Notes: generated by a model from the sequence alone, not told the origin. Positions 1-6,776 are shown, counted from the stretch's first letter. The stretch is DNA of 9,714 nt from an uncultured Oscillospiraceae bacterium (GCA_900552925.1 USBH01000049.1:1-9714), one strand, 5' to 3'. Translations and numbers: made by a program.

Positions 1-1727
1 GTGTAGCCGCAGGCGCTGCTCACCGCCTGCGCCGCCGCGTACGATTCCGGATGGACGCCGGTGTTGTCGAGCAGGTTGCCGCTTTCCGGCACGCGCAGGA
101 AGCCCGCGCACTGCTCGAAGGCCTTCGGCCCGAGCTTCGGCACCTTTTTGAGCTGGGTGCGCGCGGTGAACGCGCCGTTTTCCTGCCGATAGGCGACGAT
201 GTTTTTCGCGACGGCGCTCGAGATGCCGGCCACGTTTTCGAGCAGGGCGGGGGAGGCCGTGTTGAGGTCGACGCCGACGGCGTTGACGCAGGCTTCGACC
301 ACGCCGCCCAGCGCCTCGCCGAGCTTCTTCGGCGGCATGTCGTGCTGGTACTGGCCGACGCCGATCGCCTTCGGGTCGATCTTGACGAGCTCGGCGAGCG
401 GGTCCTGCAGGCGGTGCGCGATCGAGATGGCGCTGCGCAGCGTCAGGTCGTAGTCGGGGTACTCCGCCGCCGCGAGCTTGGAGGCCGAGTAGACCGAAGC
501 GCCCGCCTCGCTGACGACCATGTAGTCGACGGTGTCGAGCAGCCCGTTTTCGCGCAGCACCGCGTCGGTGAAGATCTCGGTCTCCTTCGAGGCCGTGCCG
601 TTGCCGATCGCGATCAGCGTGACGCCGTGGCGGCGGATCAGCCCCAGGAGCGTCCGCTTCGCCTCGCGCACGCGGTTTTCGCCGTGCGTCGGGTAGATGA
701 CGCCGGTGTCGAGCACCTTGCCGGTCGCGTCGACGACGGCGACCTTGCAGCCGGTGCGGTAGCCGGGGTCGAGGCCGATCGTCACGCGGCCCTTGACCGG
801 CGGCTGCATCAGAAGCTGGCGCAGGTTGACGGAAAAGACCTTGATCGCGTTCTCGTCCGCCTTTTCGGTCAGCGCGCTGCGGATCTCGCGCTCAATGGCC
901 GGGAAGATCAGGCGGCTGTAGCTGTCGACCGCCGCCTCCTCGACGGCGCCGCAGCACGGCGTGCCGGGCTTTACGAACGCGCTGGTCACAACCTGCTGCC
1001 CGCGCGCGGCGTCCAGCTCGAGCGAGACCTTCAAAAAGCCCTCGCGTTCGCCGCGGTCGAGCGCGAGCACGCGGTGTCCGGCGATCTTGGAGGCCGGCTG
1101 AGAGAATTCGTAGTACATGCGGTAGACCGAGTCCTCGTCCTTTGCGGCGCGGCTCGTGACGACGCCCTGCGCCATCGCGGCGAGGCGCAGCCGGCGGCGC
1201 ACGGTCGCGTCGTCCGAGATGATCTCGGCGATGATGTCCTTCGCGCCGGCGAGCGCGTCCTCCGGCGTTTCAACGCCCTTTTCCGGGTTCACAAACGCTT
1301 CGGCCATGTCGATCGGGTAGGGGCTGTTCTTCTCCTGCGCGAGGATCTTCAGCGCGAGCGGTTCGAGCCCGCGCTCCTTTGCGACGCTGGCGCGCGTCTT
1401 GCGCTTCGGGCGGAAGGGGCGGTAGATGTCGTCGATCTCGGCGAGCGTCGCGGCCTTGTCGAGCGCGGCGGAAACCGCATCGCTCAGGCCGCCCGCCGCC
1501 TCAATGAGTCCGCGCACCTCCTCGCGGCGGCTGTCCAGCCCGCGCAGGTATTCGAGCCGTTCGGCGACGCTGCGGATCGTCTGGTCGTCGAGGGAGCCGT
1601 GCTCCTCCTTGCGGTAGCGGGCGATGAAGGGGATCGTGTTGCCCGCGTCGATCAGCCCGATGAGCTTTTCGGTCTGCCATTTTTTGAGGTCGAACTGCGC
1701 GGCAAGCGCGGCTGCGTAATCTGTCAT
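1..1727 (-). CDS. tex: Tex, S1-family RNA-binding transcription accessory protein (N-terminal 575 codons, runs off the window)
   Basis: Tex is a cytoplasmic nucleic-acid-binding protein linked to transcription; its exact role in clostridia is not settled. Reading the minus strand from ATG at 1727-1725 gives 575 codons of uninterrupted Tex sequence. The start is followed by an N-terminal helical region with FIARYRKE near residue 35. The YqgF/RNase H-like domain begins with GLDPGYRTGCKVAVVD at residues 318-333 and continues through IGNGTASKETE, VVSEAGASVYSASKLA and AHRLQDPLAELVKIDP. The helix-hairpin-helix region (GVVEACVNAVGVDLNTAS, about residue 475 on) and KVPKLGPKAFEQCAGFLR follow. Full-length Tex is about 720-780 residues, so the C-terminal S1 domain is outside the window. 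The ribosome binding site is GGAAAG, about 7 nt before the start. The gene is divergent from ilvB. The opposite strand is also open through most of this stretch, but that is a codon-bias shadow. Identity is very secure. Confidence 0.96.
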   Translation of the reverse strand, partial: MTDYAAALAAQFDLKKWQTEKLIGLIDAGNTIPFIARYRKEEHGSLDDQTIRSVAERLEYLRGLDSRREEVRGLIEAAGGLSDAVSAALDKAATLAEIDDIYRPFRPKRKTRASVAKERGLEPLALKILAQEKNSPYPIDMAEAFVNPEKGVETPEDALAGAKDIIAEIISDDATVRRRLRLAAMAQGVVTSRAAKDEDSVYRMYYEFSQPASKIAGHRVLALDRGEREGFLKVSLELDAARGQQVVTSAFVKPGTPCCGAVEEAAVDSYSRLIFPAIEREIRSALTEKADENAIKVFSVNLRQLLMQPPVKGRVTIGLDPGYRTGCKVAVVDATGKVLDTGVIYPTHGENRVREAKRTLLGLIRRHGVTLIAIGNGTASKETEIFTDAVLRENGLLDTVDYMVVSEAGASVYSASKLAAAEYPDYDLTLRSAISIAHRLQDPLAELVKIDPKAIGVGQYQHDMPPKKLGEALGGVVEACVNAVGVDLNTASPALLENVAGISSAVAKNIVAYRQENGAFTARTQLKKVPKLGPKAFEQCAGFLRVPESGNLLDNTGVHPESYAAAQAVSSACGY

Positions 1728-1784
1728 ATTGCTTTCCAACTTTCTGTGCACTGTGTAAAATGTGCGGTTTTTCAAATGCCCGCA

Positions 1785-1813
1785 TTGCATTTCAAGTGCT
1801 TTTTTGCTATACT
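1785..1813 (+). promoter_or_regulatory. ilvBN promoter (sigma-A type)
   Basis: TTGCAT (1785-1790) and TATACT (1808-1813) are separated by exactly 17 nt. The -10 box is preceded by TGC, giving an extended -10 as well. Transcription should begin near 1820, leaving a leader of about 85 nt before the ilvB ATG at 1905. That leader is too short for a T-box riboswitch. This promoter and the proposed tex promoter converge over about 75 bp, so transcription from one could affect the other. Confidence 0.65.
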
Positions 1814-1831
1814 GAATCTAATAATGGCCGT

Positions 1832-1850
1832 GGGCGGCAGCCGGCCGCCC
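1832..1850 (+). other. GC-rich hairpin in the ilvBN leader
   Basis: GGGCGGC (1832-1838) and GCCGCCC (1844-1850) form a perfect 7-bp stem with a 5-nt loop, just after the expected transcription start. No U-run follows (the next bases are GGCTTTCTGA), so it does not look like an intrinsic terminator or attenuator. It may stabilise the 5' end or act in regulation, or it may be chance in GC-rich DNA. A shorter inverted repeat, ACACA-GAT-TGTGT (1867-1879), lies further down the same leader and overlaps the TGT element of the proposed tex promoter. Confidence 0.35.
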
Positions 1851-1860
1851 GGCTTTCTGA

Positions 1861-1889
1861 AGTATAACACAGATTGTGTGAAAGATAAA
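1861..1889 (-). promoter_or_regulatory. Probable tex promoter (extended -10)
   Basis: On the minus strand the -10 box is TATACT (1866-1861) preceded by TGT, which makes an extended -10. A weak -35 (TTTATC, 1889-1884) lies 17 nt upstream. Transcription would start near 1854, giving a leader of about 127 nt before the tex ATG. The -35 half is poor, so the call rests mainly on the extended -10 and the divergent layout. Confidence 0.4.
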
Positions 1890-1904
1890 GGGTGGAAGCC
1901 GAAA

Positions 1905-3530
1905 ATGATCAGCGGTGCTGAAATTATGGTGCGGTGCCTCGAGGCCGAGGGCGTGGATACGCTGTTCGGGTACCCGGGCGCCGCCATCTGTCCATTTTAC
2001 GATAAGCTGTACGACAGCGCGATCCGTCACGTGCTCGTGCGGCAGGAGCAGAACGCGGCCCACGCGGCGAGCGGCTATGCCCGTGCGTCGGGCAGGGCCG
2101 GCGTGTGCGTCGCGACCTCCGGCCCCGGCGCGCTGAACCTGATTACGGGCATCGCGACGGCTTACATGGATTCGATCCCGGTCATCGCGATCACAGGGCA
2201 GATCAACCTCGAGCAGCTCGGCCGCGACGTCTTTCAGGAGGCGGACATCACGGGCGCGTGCGAGTCGATCACGAAGCACAGCTACCTCGTGAAGGACGCC
2301 GCGGAGCTGCCGCGCGTGTTCCGGGAGGCGTTCCACATCGCGACGACGGGCCGCCCCGGGCCGGTGCTGATCGACGTGCCGATCGACGTGCAGCAGCAGG
2401 AGATCGAGGGGCCGTTCGTCTACCCGGAGAAGGCGGACATCCCCGGCTACAAGCCGACGACGCAGGGCCATCCCGTGCAGATCAAGCGCGCGCTCGCGGC
2501 GATTGAGGCGGCGGAGCGGCCGGTCATCTGCTGCGGCGGCGGCGTCGTGCTCGCCGGTGCGCGCGAGGAGATGACGGCCTTTGCGACGAACAGCGGCATC
2601 CCGATCGTCTCGACGATGATGGGCATCGGCGTGATGCCCATGCACAGCCCGGTCTACCTCGGCATGATCGGCCTGTACGGCCGCAGCTACGCGAACCGCG
2701 CCGTGCGCGAGGCCGACCTGATCATCCTGTGCGGCGCGCGCGTCGGCGACCGCGCCGTGGCCGCGCCCAACCAGATCGCCGCGCAGGCGAAGGTCATCCA
2801 CATCGACATCGACCCCGCGGAAATCGGCAAGAACATGCGCGCCGACATCCCGATCGTCGGCGACATCCGCGGCATCCTGCGCACGATGGCGGAAAAGGTG
2901 AAGAAGACCGACCGCAGCGGCTGGATCGACCGCGTGCTCGGCTACAAGGCGGCGTTTGTGCCGCGCGGCGAGCCGCGCAGCGACTTTGTGGAGCCGCGCG
3001 CGTTCATCCGCAGGCTTTCCGAGATGATGCAGGAGGATGCGATCCTCGTCGCCGACCCCGGCCAGAGCCAGATCTGGGCGGCGATCAACTTCACCCAGCG
3101 CGAGGGCCGCTTTTTGACGAGCGGCGGCCTCGGCACGATGGGCTATTCGCTCCCGGCCGGGCTCGGCGCCGCGATCGCGAAGCCGCGCCGGCAGGTCGTC
3201 TCCGTCTGCGGCGACGGCGCGTTCCAGATGAGCATGTGCGAGCTCGGCACGGTCTGCCAGAGCCACGTGGCGCTCAAGATCATTGTGTTCGATAACGCGC
3301 GCCTCGGCATGGTGCGCGAGCTGCAGGATAAGCAGTACGGCGGCCGCCACTGCGGCACGTACCTGGGCGGCGGCAACCCGGACTTTGTGGCGCTGTGCGG
3401 CGCGTACGGCATCCCGGCCCGGCTTGCGGCGAGCAACGCGGAGGCCGAGCGTTATGCGGCGGAGATGCTTGCGGCGAAAGGGCCGTTCGTGCTCGTCTGC
3501 CGCACCGACCCCGATACGCCGACGGTCTGA
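1905..3530 (+). CDS. ilvB: Acetolactate synthase, large catalytic subunit
   Basis: This enzyme uses thiamine diphosphate (ThDP) to condense two pyruvates to acetolactate, or pyruvate with 2-ketobutyrate to acetohydroxybutyrate. That is the first common step of branched-chain amino acid synthesis. The 541 residues follow the family order. The N-terminal PYR domain has GYPGAAI at 22-28, the cofactor-activating Glu48 in VRQEQNAAHAASGYAR, then TSGPGALNLITGIATAYMDS and FQEADITG. A central FAD-binding-type domain spans about 185-325. The C-terminal PP domain has TSGGLGTMGYSLPAGLG, then GDG at 436-438 and N464 in FDNARLGMVRELQ, a normal spacing for the ThDP/Mg2+ motif. Length is slightly below the usual 550-590. 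ATG 1905 was chosen because AAGGGTGG lies about 10 nt upstream and the protein then starts just before the conserved GAEI/GVDTLFGYPG segment. ilvN follows after 19 nt, which points to the anabolic, regulated enzyme. Small departures are GYPGA for the common GYPGG and FDN for the common NN. Confidence 0.95.
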   Translation: MISGAEIMVRCLEAEGVDTLFGYPGAAICPFYDKLYDSAIRHVLVRQEQNAAHAASGYARASGRAGVCVATSGPGALNLITGIATAYMDSIPVIAITGQINLEQLGRDVFQEADITGACESITKHSYLVKDAAELPRVFREAFHIATTGRPGPVLIDVPIDVQQQEIEGPFVYPEKADIPGYKPTTQGHPVQIKRALAAIEAAERPVICCGGGVVLAGAREEMTAFATNSGIPIVSTMMGIGVMPMHSPVYLGMIGLYGRSYANRAVREADLIILCGARVGDRAVAAPNQIAAQAKVIHIDIDPAEIGKNMRADIPIVGDIRGILRTMAEKVKKTDRSGWIDRVLGYKAAFVPRGEPRSDFVEPRAFIRRLSEMMQEDAILVADPGQSQIWAAINFTQREGRFLTSGGLGTMGYSLPAGLGAAIAKPRRQVVSVCGDGAFQMSMCELGTVCQSHVALKIIVFDNARLGMVRELQDKQYGGRHCGTYLGGGNPDFVALCGAYGIPARLAASNAEAERYAAEMLAAKGPFVLVCRTDPDTPTV

Positions 3531-3549
3531 CGGGAAGGAGAGGATTCCG

Positions 3550-4035
3550 ATGAACAGATATACGCTGTCGGTGCTGGTGGAGAACCAGCCCGGCGTGCTC
3601 TCGAAGGTGGTCGGGCTCTTTTCGCGGCGCGGCTTCAATATCCACAGCCTTGCCGTGGGGCCTGCGCATGACGAGACCGTCTCCTGCATCACGATTGTGG
3701 TCAACGGGGACGAGCACACGCTCGAGCAGGTGGAAAAGCAGCTCAACAAGATCATCCCGGTCATCAAGGTGCGCAACCTCGGCCTGCCGGGCGAGTTTGT
3801 CTCCTGCGGGCTTGCGCTCGTCAAGGTGCAGGTCGAGCCGGAACGCATCGAGGGCATGATGCAGATCGCAAAGCTCGTCGGCGCGGAGGCCGTGGACATA
3901 GCGCCCGGGCTCGTCACCTACAAGATCGCGGGCGAGACGGAGAAAATCGAGAATTTCATCGATATGCTCCGCCCGTACGGCATCCGCGAGATCGTCCGCA
4001 CAGGACAGATCGCCATTGAAAAAAGCGGCAGATAA
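3550..4035 (+). CDS. ilvN: Acetolactate synthase, small regulatory subunit
   Basis: The 161-residue ACT-domain protein binds IlvB, raises its activity and usually confers feedback inhibition by valine. The ACT domain spans about residues 3-78 (LSVLVENQPGVLSKVVGLF, then RRGFNIHSLAVG); the C-terminal small-subunit domain begins near residue 85 and ends with YGIREIVRTGQIAIEKSGR. Asn12, Gly15 and Asn30 match positions that matter for valine binding in the E. coli small subunit IlvH, so feedback control is probably intact (inference). The ribosome binding site AAGGAGAGG lies directly upstream of ATG 3550, 19 nt after the ilvB stop, so the two genes are almost certainly co-transcribed and translated in similar amounts. 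The length is normal for bacterial small subunits (about 160-175). Confidence 0.95.
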   Translation: MNRYTLSVLVENQPGVLSKVVGLFSRRGFNIHSLAVGPAHDETVSCITIVVNGDEHTLEQVEKQLNKIIPVIKVRNLGLPGEFVSCGLALVKVQVEPERIEGMMQIAKLVGAEAVDIAPGLVTYKIAGETEKIENFIDMLRPYGIREIVRTGQIAIEKSGR

Positions 4036-4053
4036 ACAAGGAGGGGAGCAGCC

Positions 4054-4230
4054 GTGAACGATCCGAAAAACTTTGAATTCAAGCCGGGCGGCATCATTGA
4101 GGTGCAGAACGACGGCCATACGGAGCTGTATGCCGGCTCCAACGCCAAGTGGTGGCTCGAGCAGCAGATGCGCTTCAGCGGCGCAGCCCCGCTTCTCGAT
4201 GCGCTCCGCAAGCCCGAAAACGGAAAGTGA
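4054..4230 (+). CDS. Small 58-residue protein of unknown function in the ilvBN operon
   Basis: A GTG start at 4054 follows the very strong ribosome binding site AAGGAGGGGAG with ideal spacing, 18 nt after the ilvN stop. The frame ends at TGA 4228-4230. The protein begins MNDPKNFEFKPGGIIEVQND, contains AKWWLEQQMRFSGAAPLLDAL and ends KPENGK. It has no signal peptide, no membrane segment and no cysteine pair. The N-terminal half looks beta-rich and polar; the C-terminal half looks like an amphipathic helix with a Trp-Trp pair. I recognise no family. Position and ribosome binding site make translation together with ilvBN likely. It could be a small partner of the synthase or an unrelated passenger; the sequence does not decide. 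Confidence 0.7.
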   Translation: MNDPKNFEFKPGGIIEVQNDGHTELYAGSNAKWWLEQQMRFSGAAPLLDALRKPENGK

Positions 4231-4263
4231 GCGCAGGCAAAATCGGTTTCAGGTCGAAAGACT

Positions 4264-4300
4264 TTGAAATACATTCTAACAAATACATCGATGTAAGGAG
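4264..4300 (+). promoter_or_regulatory. Possible operator and promoter region before the TIM-barrel/HAD/isomerase cluster
   Basis: TACATCGATGTA (4284-4295) is a perfect 12-bp palindrome whose last base is the first base of the ribosome binding site AAGGAG (4295-4300). AAATACAT occurs twice, at 4267-4274 and 4281-4288, 14 bp apart, and the second copy overlaps the palindrome. TTGAAA at 4264-4269 resembles a -35 box, but I see no convincing -10 box at proper spacing. This 75-nt gap is AT-rich compared with its surroundings and has no clear terminator, so read-through from ilvBN is also possible. The operator is inferred from symmetry and position only. Confidence 0.35.
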
Positions 4301-4305
4301 TTTGT

Positions 4306-5154
4306 ATGATGGAAAAGCAATTTCCAAGAACCGTAGTGGGCGGTAAATCCGTTTCCAGAATGCTGATCGGCACGAACTGGCTGCTTGGCTGGAGCCACCG
4401 CACGCCCTCGGCCGACCGCTCGATCAAGAATCGCTACAATTCGGACGAGGCGTTCTTCCCGGTGTTCGAGGCGTACATGCAGTACGGCATCGACACGGTC
4501 ATGGCGCCGATGGACGAGAAGATCGTCCATGCGATCCGCTATGCGGAGGATAAGCTCGGCAAGAAGTTCATCCTGATCGACACGCCGCAGATCAACGTGG
4601 ACGACAACCCGGCCGCGCGCCGCGAGGCGGAAGCGCGCATCAAGCAGAGCGCTGCGAACGGCTGCGACTTCTGCCTCATCCACCACGCGAGCGCGGAGCA
4701 GCTCGTCAACAAGAACAAGGGCATCATCGACCGCCTCGACGACTACACAAAGATGATCCGCGACGCCGGCCTGATCCCGGGCCTTTCCGCCCACATGCCG
4801 GAGATGATCACATACACCGACCAGAACGGCTACGACATCGAGACGTACATCCAGATCTTCAACTGCGTCGGCTTCCTGATGCAGGTCGAGATCGAGACGG
4901 TCGCCTCGATCATCCAGAACGCGAAGAAGCCGGTCATGAACATCAAGTCGATGGCGGCCGGCCGCGTCACGCCGTACGTCGGTCTCACCTTCAACTGGAA
5001 CGTCCTGCGTCCCTGCGACATGGTGACGGTCGGCGCGTTCAGCGCGGACGAGGTCCACGAGGACGTCGAGATCTCGCTGGCGGCGCTCGAGCACCGCTTC
5101 CCGAACATGGAAAAGCGCGCAAGCCCGGTCATGAACCAGGCGGCGTTCGGCTGA
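4306..5154 (+). CDS. Conserved TIM-barrel-type protein of uncharacterised function
   Basis: The 282-residue soluble protein has no signal peptide or membrane segment. Alternating strand and helix segments suggest a (beta/alpha)8 barrel: SRMLIGTNWLLGW near the N-terminus, GIDTVMAPM, FILIDTPQINV, CDFCLIHHAS, GLIPGLSAHMPEMI, VGFLMQVEI, KPVMNIKSMAAGRVTP and CDMVTVGAFSADEV. The late KPVMNIKSMAAGR and MVTVGAFSADE segments resemble the end of aldo/keto-reductase-like barrels. I cannot place the Asp-Tyr-Lys-His tetrad of true aldo/keto reductases, so that activity is not claimed. The ribosome binding site AAGGAG (4295-4300) is 5 nt before ATG 4306 and 8 nt before the adjacent ATG 4309, so the start could be either; the difference is one Met. 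A HAD phosphatase gene follows after 25 nt and a sugar isomerase-like gene after that, which suggests a joint role in carbohydrate metabolism (inference). Confidence 0.85.
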   Translation: MMEKQFPRTVVGGKSVSRMLIGTNWLLGWSHRTPSADRSIKNRYNSDEAFFPVFEAYMQYGIDTVMAPMDEKIVHAIRYAEDKLGKKFILIDTPQINVDDNPAARREAEARIKQSAANGCDFCLIHHASAEQLVNKNKGIIDRLDDYTKMIRDAGLIPGLSAHMPEMITYTDQNGYDIETYIQIFNCVGFLMQVEIETVASIIQNAKKPVMNIKSMAAGRVTPYVGLTFNWNVLRPCDMVTVGAFSADEVHEDVEISLAALEHRFPNMEKRASPVMNQAAFG

Positions 5155-5179
5155 TTCTGAACAGCAGAGGGATTCCACA

Positions 5180-5788
5180 ATGATTGATACGGTTGTTTTT
5201 GATATCGGCAATGTGCTTGCCGAATGGCACTGGCGCAAAAATTTCACCGAGATGTTCGGCGAGGCGCTCGTCGATACGCTGGCGGACGCCACGGTGCGCA
5301 GCCCGCAGTGGCTTGAAATGGACCGCGGCGCGCTGAGCGAAGCGGAAATGGTCGAGCTGCTCGCGCGGAATGCGCCGCAGCACGCAAAGGAGGTCGAGCG
5401 CATCGTGCGGGAAAACCACACGTTCGTCACGACGTATCCGTATGCGGACGCGTGGCTGCGCGGCCTGCGCAACGCGGGCTACAGGGTGTACATCCTCTCG
5501 AACTTCGGCGACTTCAGCTATAACCGCGCGAAGCCCGGCTTTACGTTTTTGCAGTATGCGGACGGCGCGCTGATCTCCTACGAGGTCAAGCTCGTCAAGC
5601 CCGACCGGGCGATCTACGAAGCGCTCTGCACGCGGTTCGGCATCGTTCCCGAAAACGCCGTGTTCCTCGACGACAGGCCGGAAAACACGGAAGCGGCGCG
5701 CGCTTTCGGCATGCAGGCGATCACGGTGGAATCCAAGACGCAGGCGGATGCCGCGCTGCGCGCGCTCGGCGTGAACTGGGCGGAATAA
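5180..5788 (+). CDS. HAD-superfamily (subfamily IA) phosphatase-like hydrolase
   Basis: The 202-residue cytoplasmic hydrolase shows all four HAD motifs. Motif I is VVFDIGNVLAEW with nucleophile Asp8; the usual second Asp is Gly10, as in the DxGNV subgroup that includes the sugar-phosphate phosphatase YihX. Motif II is ILSNF with Ser107. Motif III is VKLVKPDRAIYE with Lys140. Motif IV is VFLDDRPEN with Asp164-Asp165. A small helical cap lies at about residues 15-85. The expected reaction is removal of phosphate from a small phosphorylated metabolite, perhaps a sugar phosphate; the substrate cannot be read from the sequence. The ribosome binding site AGAGGGA sits about 8 nt before ATG 5180. The gene starts 25 nt after the TIM-barrel gene, so co-transcription is likely. 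Family assignment is secure; substrate is open. Confidence 0.9.
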   Translation: MIDTVVFDIGNVLAEWHWRKNFTEMFGEALVDTLADATVRSPQWLEMDRGALSEAEMVELLARNAPQHAKEVERIVRENHTFVTTYPYADAWLRGLRNAGYRVYILSNFGDFSYNRAKPGFTFLQYADGALISYEVKLVKPDRAIYEALCTRFGIVPENAVFLDDRPENTEAARAFGMQAITVESKTQADAALRALGVNWAE

Positions 5789-5800
5789 ACAGGTATCTGA

Positions 5801-5835
5801 CCGCCGGCGCGGAGCGTTGCAGCCCGTACCGGCGG
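5801..5835 (+). other. Inverted repeat between the HAD and isomerase-like genes
   Basis: CCGCCGG (5801-5807) and CCGGCGG (5829-5835) can form a 7-bp stem around a 21-nt loop in the 77-nt gap between the two genes. No T-run follows (the next bases are AAACATAAGC), so it does not look like an intrinsic terminator. It could be an RNA processing or stability element that lets the last gene be expressed at a different level, or chance. Confidence 0.3.
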
Positions 5836-5865
5836 AAACATAAGCAAAGGAAAGGAAAATACGGT

Positions 5866-6768
5866 ATGAAATTAGGTATCATCGGTTCTCCGGAGGGGAA
5901 GACCCTCGTGCACGCCAAGGAGCTCGGCCTCGATTTCGTCGAGTTCGACCTGAACCCGAGCGATTTCTGGGGCAAGCCGCTCGACGAGATCACGCCGAAG
6001 CTCGGCGAGATCCAGGCGGCGATGCAGGCCACCGGCGTCGAGGTCGGCGCGGTCGGCCGCTGGGCTAGCCGCATCCTCGACGAAAACGGCGAGGTGATCG
6101 AGGCGGAGTGGAGCGAGGTCAAAAAGGCCATCGACTTCGGTGCGGCGCTCGGCGCGAAGCACTACCTGTGCAGCGTGGCGTACGTGCCGCAGCTGACCTA
6201 CTACAAGAACATCACGGCCGCGATCAAGGTGCTGAACCAGATCGTCGCGTATGCCAAGGCGTGCAACATGCAGTGCGCGATCGTCAACTGCATGATGGGC
6301 GGCAACTACATCCGCACGCCGGAGCAGTGGAAGCTCGTGCTCGACGAGGTGCCGGGCCTCGGCATCAAGTACGATCCTTCGCACAGCTTCGTGCACGGCG
6401 GCGACAAGGGCGCGTATCTGGAAGAGGGCCTCGGCTGGGGCGACCGTTTCCAGTACTGCCACATCAAGGGCGTCATTCAGGGCGGCGCGTCGAGCGAGCC
6501 GGAGAACTGGAAGATCCGCGAGATCCTTTCCCGCCACCCGGAGCTTGCCGACGAATTCAAGGAAACGTTCAAGGAGAACAGCCGCTGGTACGACAACCCG
6601 CCGGCCGGCATCGACTCGATCAACTGGCGCGCCTTCTTCTCGATCCTGTACAAGTACGGCTATGACGGCTACCTCGCGATCGAGCCGCATTCCGCGACCT
6701 GGCAGGGCGAAAAGGGTGAAAAGGGCGTCAAGTACACGATCAAGTACATCCGCGACCTGATGCTGTGA
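5866..6768 (+). CDS. Sugar phosphate isomerase/epimerase-like protein (xylose isomerase-type TIM barrel)
   Basis: The 300-residue cytoplasmic protein belongs to the xylose-isomerase-like TIM-barrel (AP endonuclease family 2) superfamily. It starts with the beta1 strand MKLGIIGSPEG, followed by GLDFVEFDL. Recognisable metal-site segments are KYDPSHSFVHGGD (Asp170, His173), QYCHIKG (His199, Lys201) and YLAIEPHS (Glu273). The usual beta5 ligand Glu, found in an (I/L)EN(H) context, is not seen: the matching segment CAIVNCMMGG has Val140 before Asn141. Metal binding or the reaction may therefore differ, or the alignment at that strand may be off. Members interconvert or epimerise sugars, inosose or hydroxypyruvate; the substrate here is unknown. 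The ribosome binding site AAAGGAAAGGA lies about 9 nt before ATG 5866. The gene is the last of the three-gene cluster and is followed 8 nt later by a terminator. Confidence 0.88.
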   Translation: MKLGIIGSPEGKTLVHAKELGLDFVEFDLNPSDFWGKPLDEITPKLGEIQAAMQATGVEVGAVGRWASRILDENGEVIEAEWSEVKKAIDFGAALGAKHYLCSVAYVPQLTYYKNITAAIKVLNQIVAYAKACNMQCAIVNCMMGGNYIRTPEQWKLVLDEVPGLGIKYDPSHSFVHGGDKGAYLEEGLGWGDRFQYCHIKGVIQGGASSEPENWKIREILSRHPELADEFKETFKENSRWYDNPPAGIDSINWRAFFSILYKYGYDGYLAIEPHSATWQGEKGEKGVKYTIKYIRDLML

Positions 6769-6776
6769 TTTTCAGA

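Noticed and set aside
51..1904. Long plus-strand open frame opposite tex that joins in frame to ilvB
   Set aside because: The minus strand encodes an unmistakable Tex protein here. The plus-strand translation is low-complexity, rich in Arg, Ala, Val and Asp, and matches no family. It is open only because of GC-rich codon bias, and the promoter and ribosome binding site of ilvB lie within it.
1824..1904. Upstream in-frame ATG at 1824 that would add 27 residues to IlvB
   Set aside because: It lies only a few nucleotides after the expected transcription start, has no ribosome binding site, and the added stretch covers the leader hairpin and is unlike any IlvB N-terminus. ATG 1905 has a ribosome binding site and fits the family.
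1818..3917. 699-codon minus-strand open frame across ilvB and ilvN
   Set aside because: Antisense shadow of two well-supported genes; composition is repetitive Ala/Arg/Asp/Val with no recognisable domain.
4276..5472. 398-codon minus-strand open frame across the TIM-barrel and HAD genes
   Set aside because: Antisense shadow; no ribosome binding site or domain, whereas both plus-strand genes have starts, ribosome binding sites and motifs.
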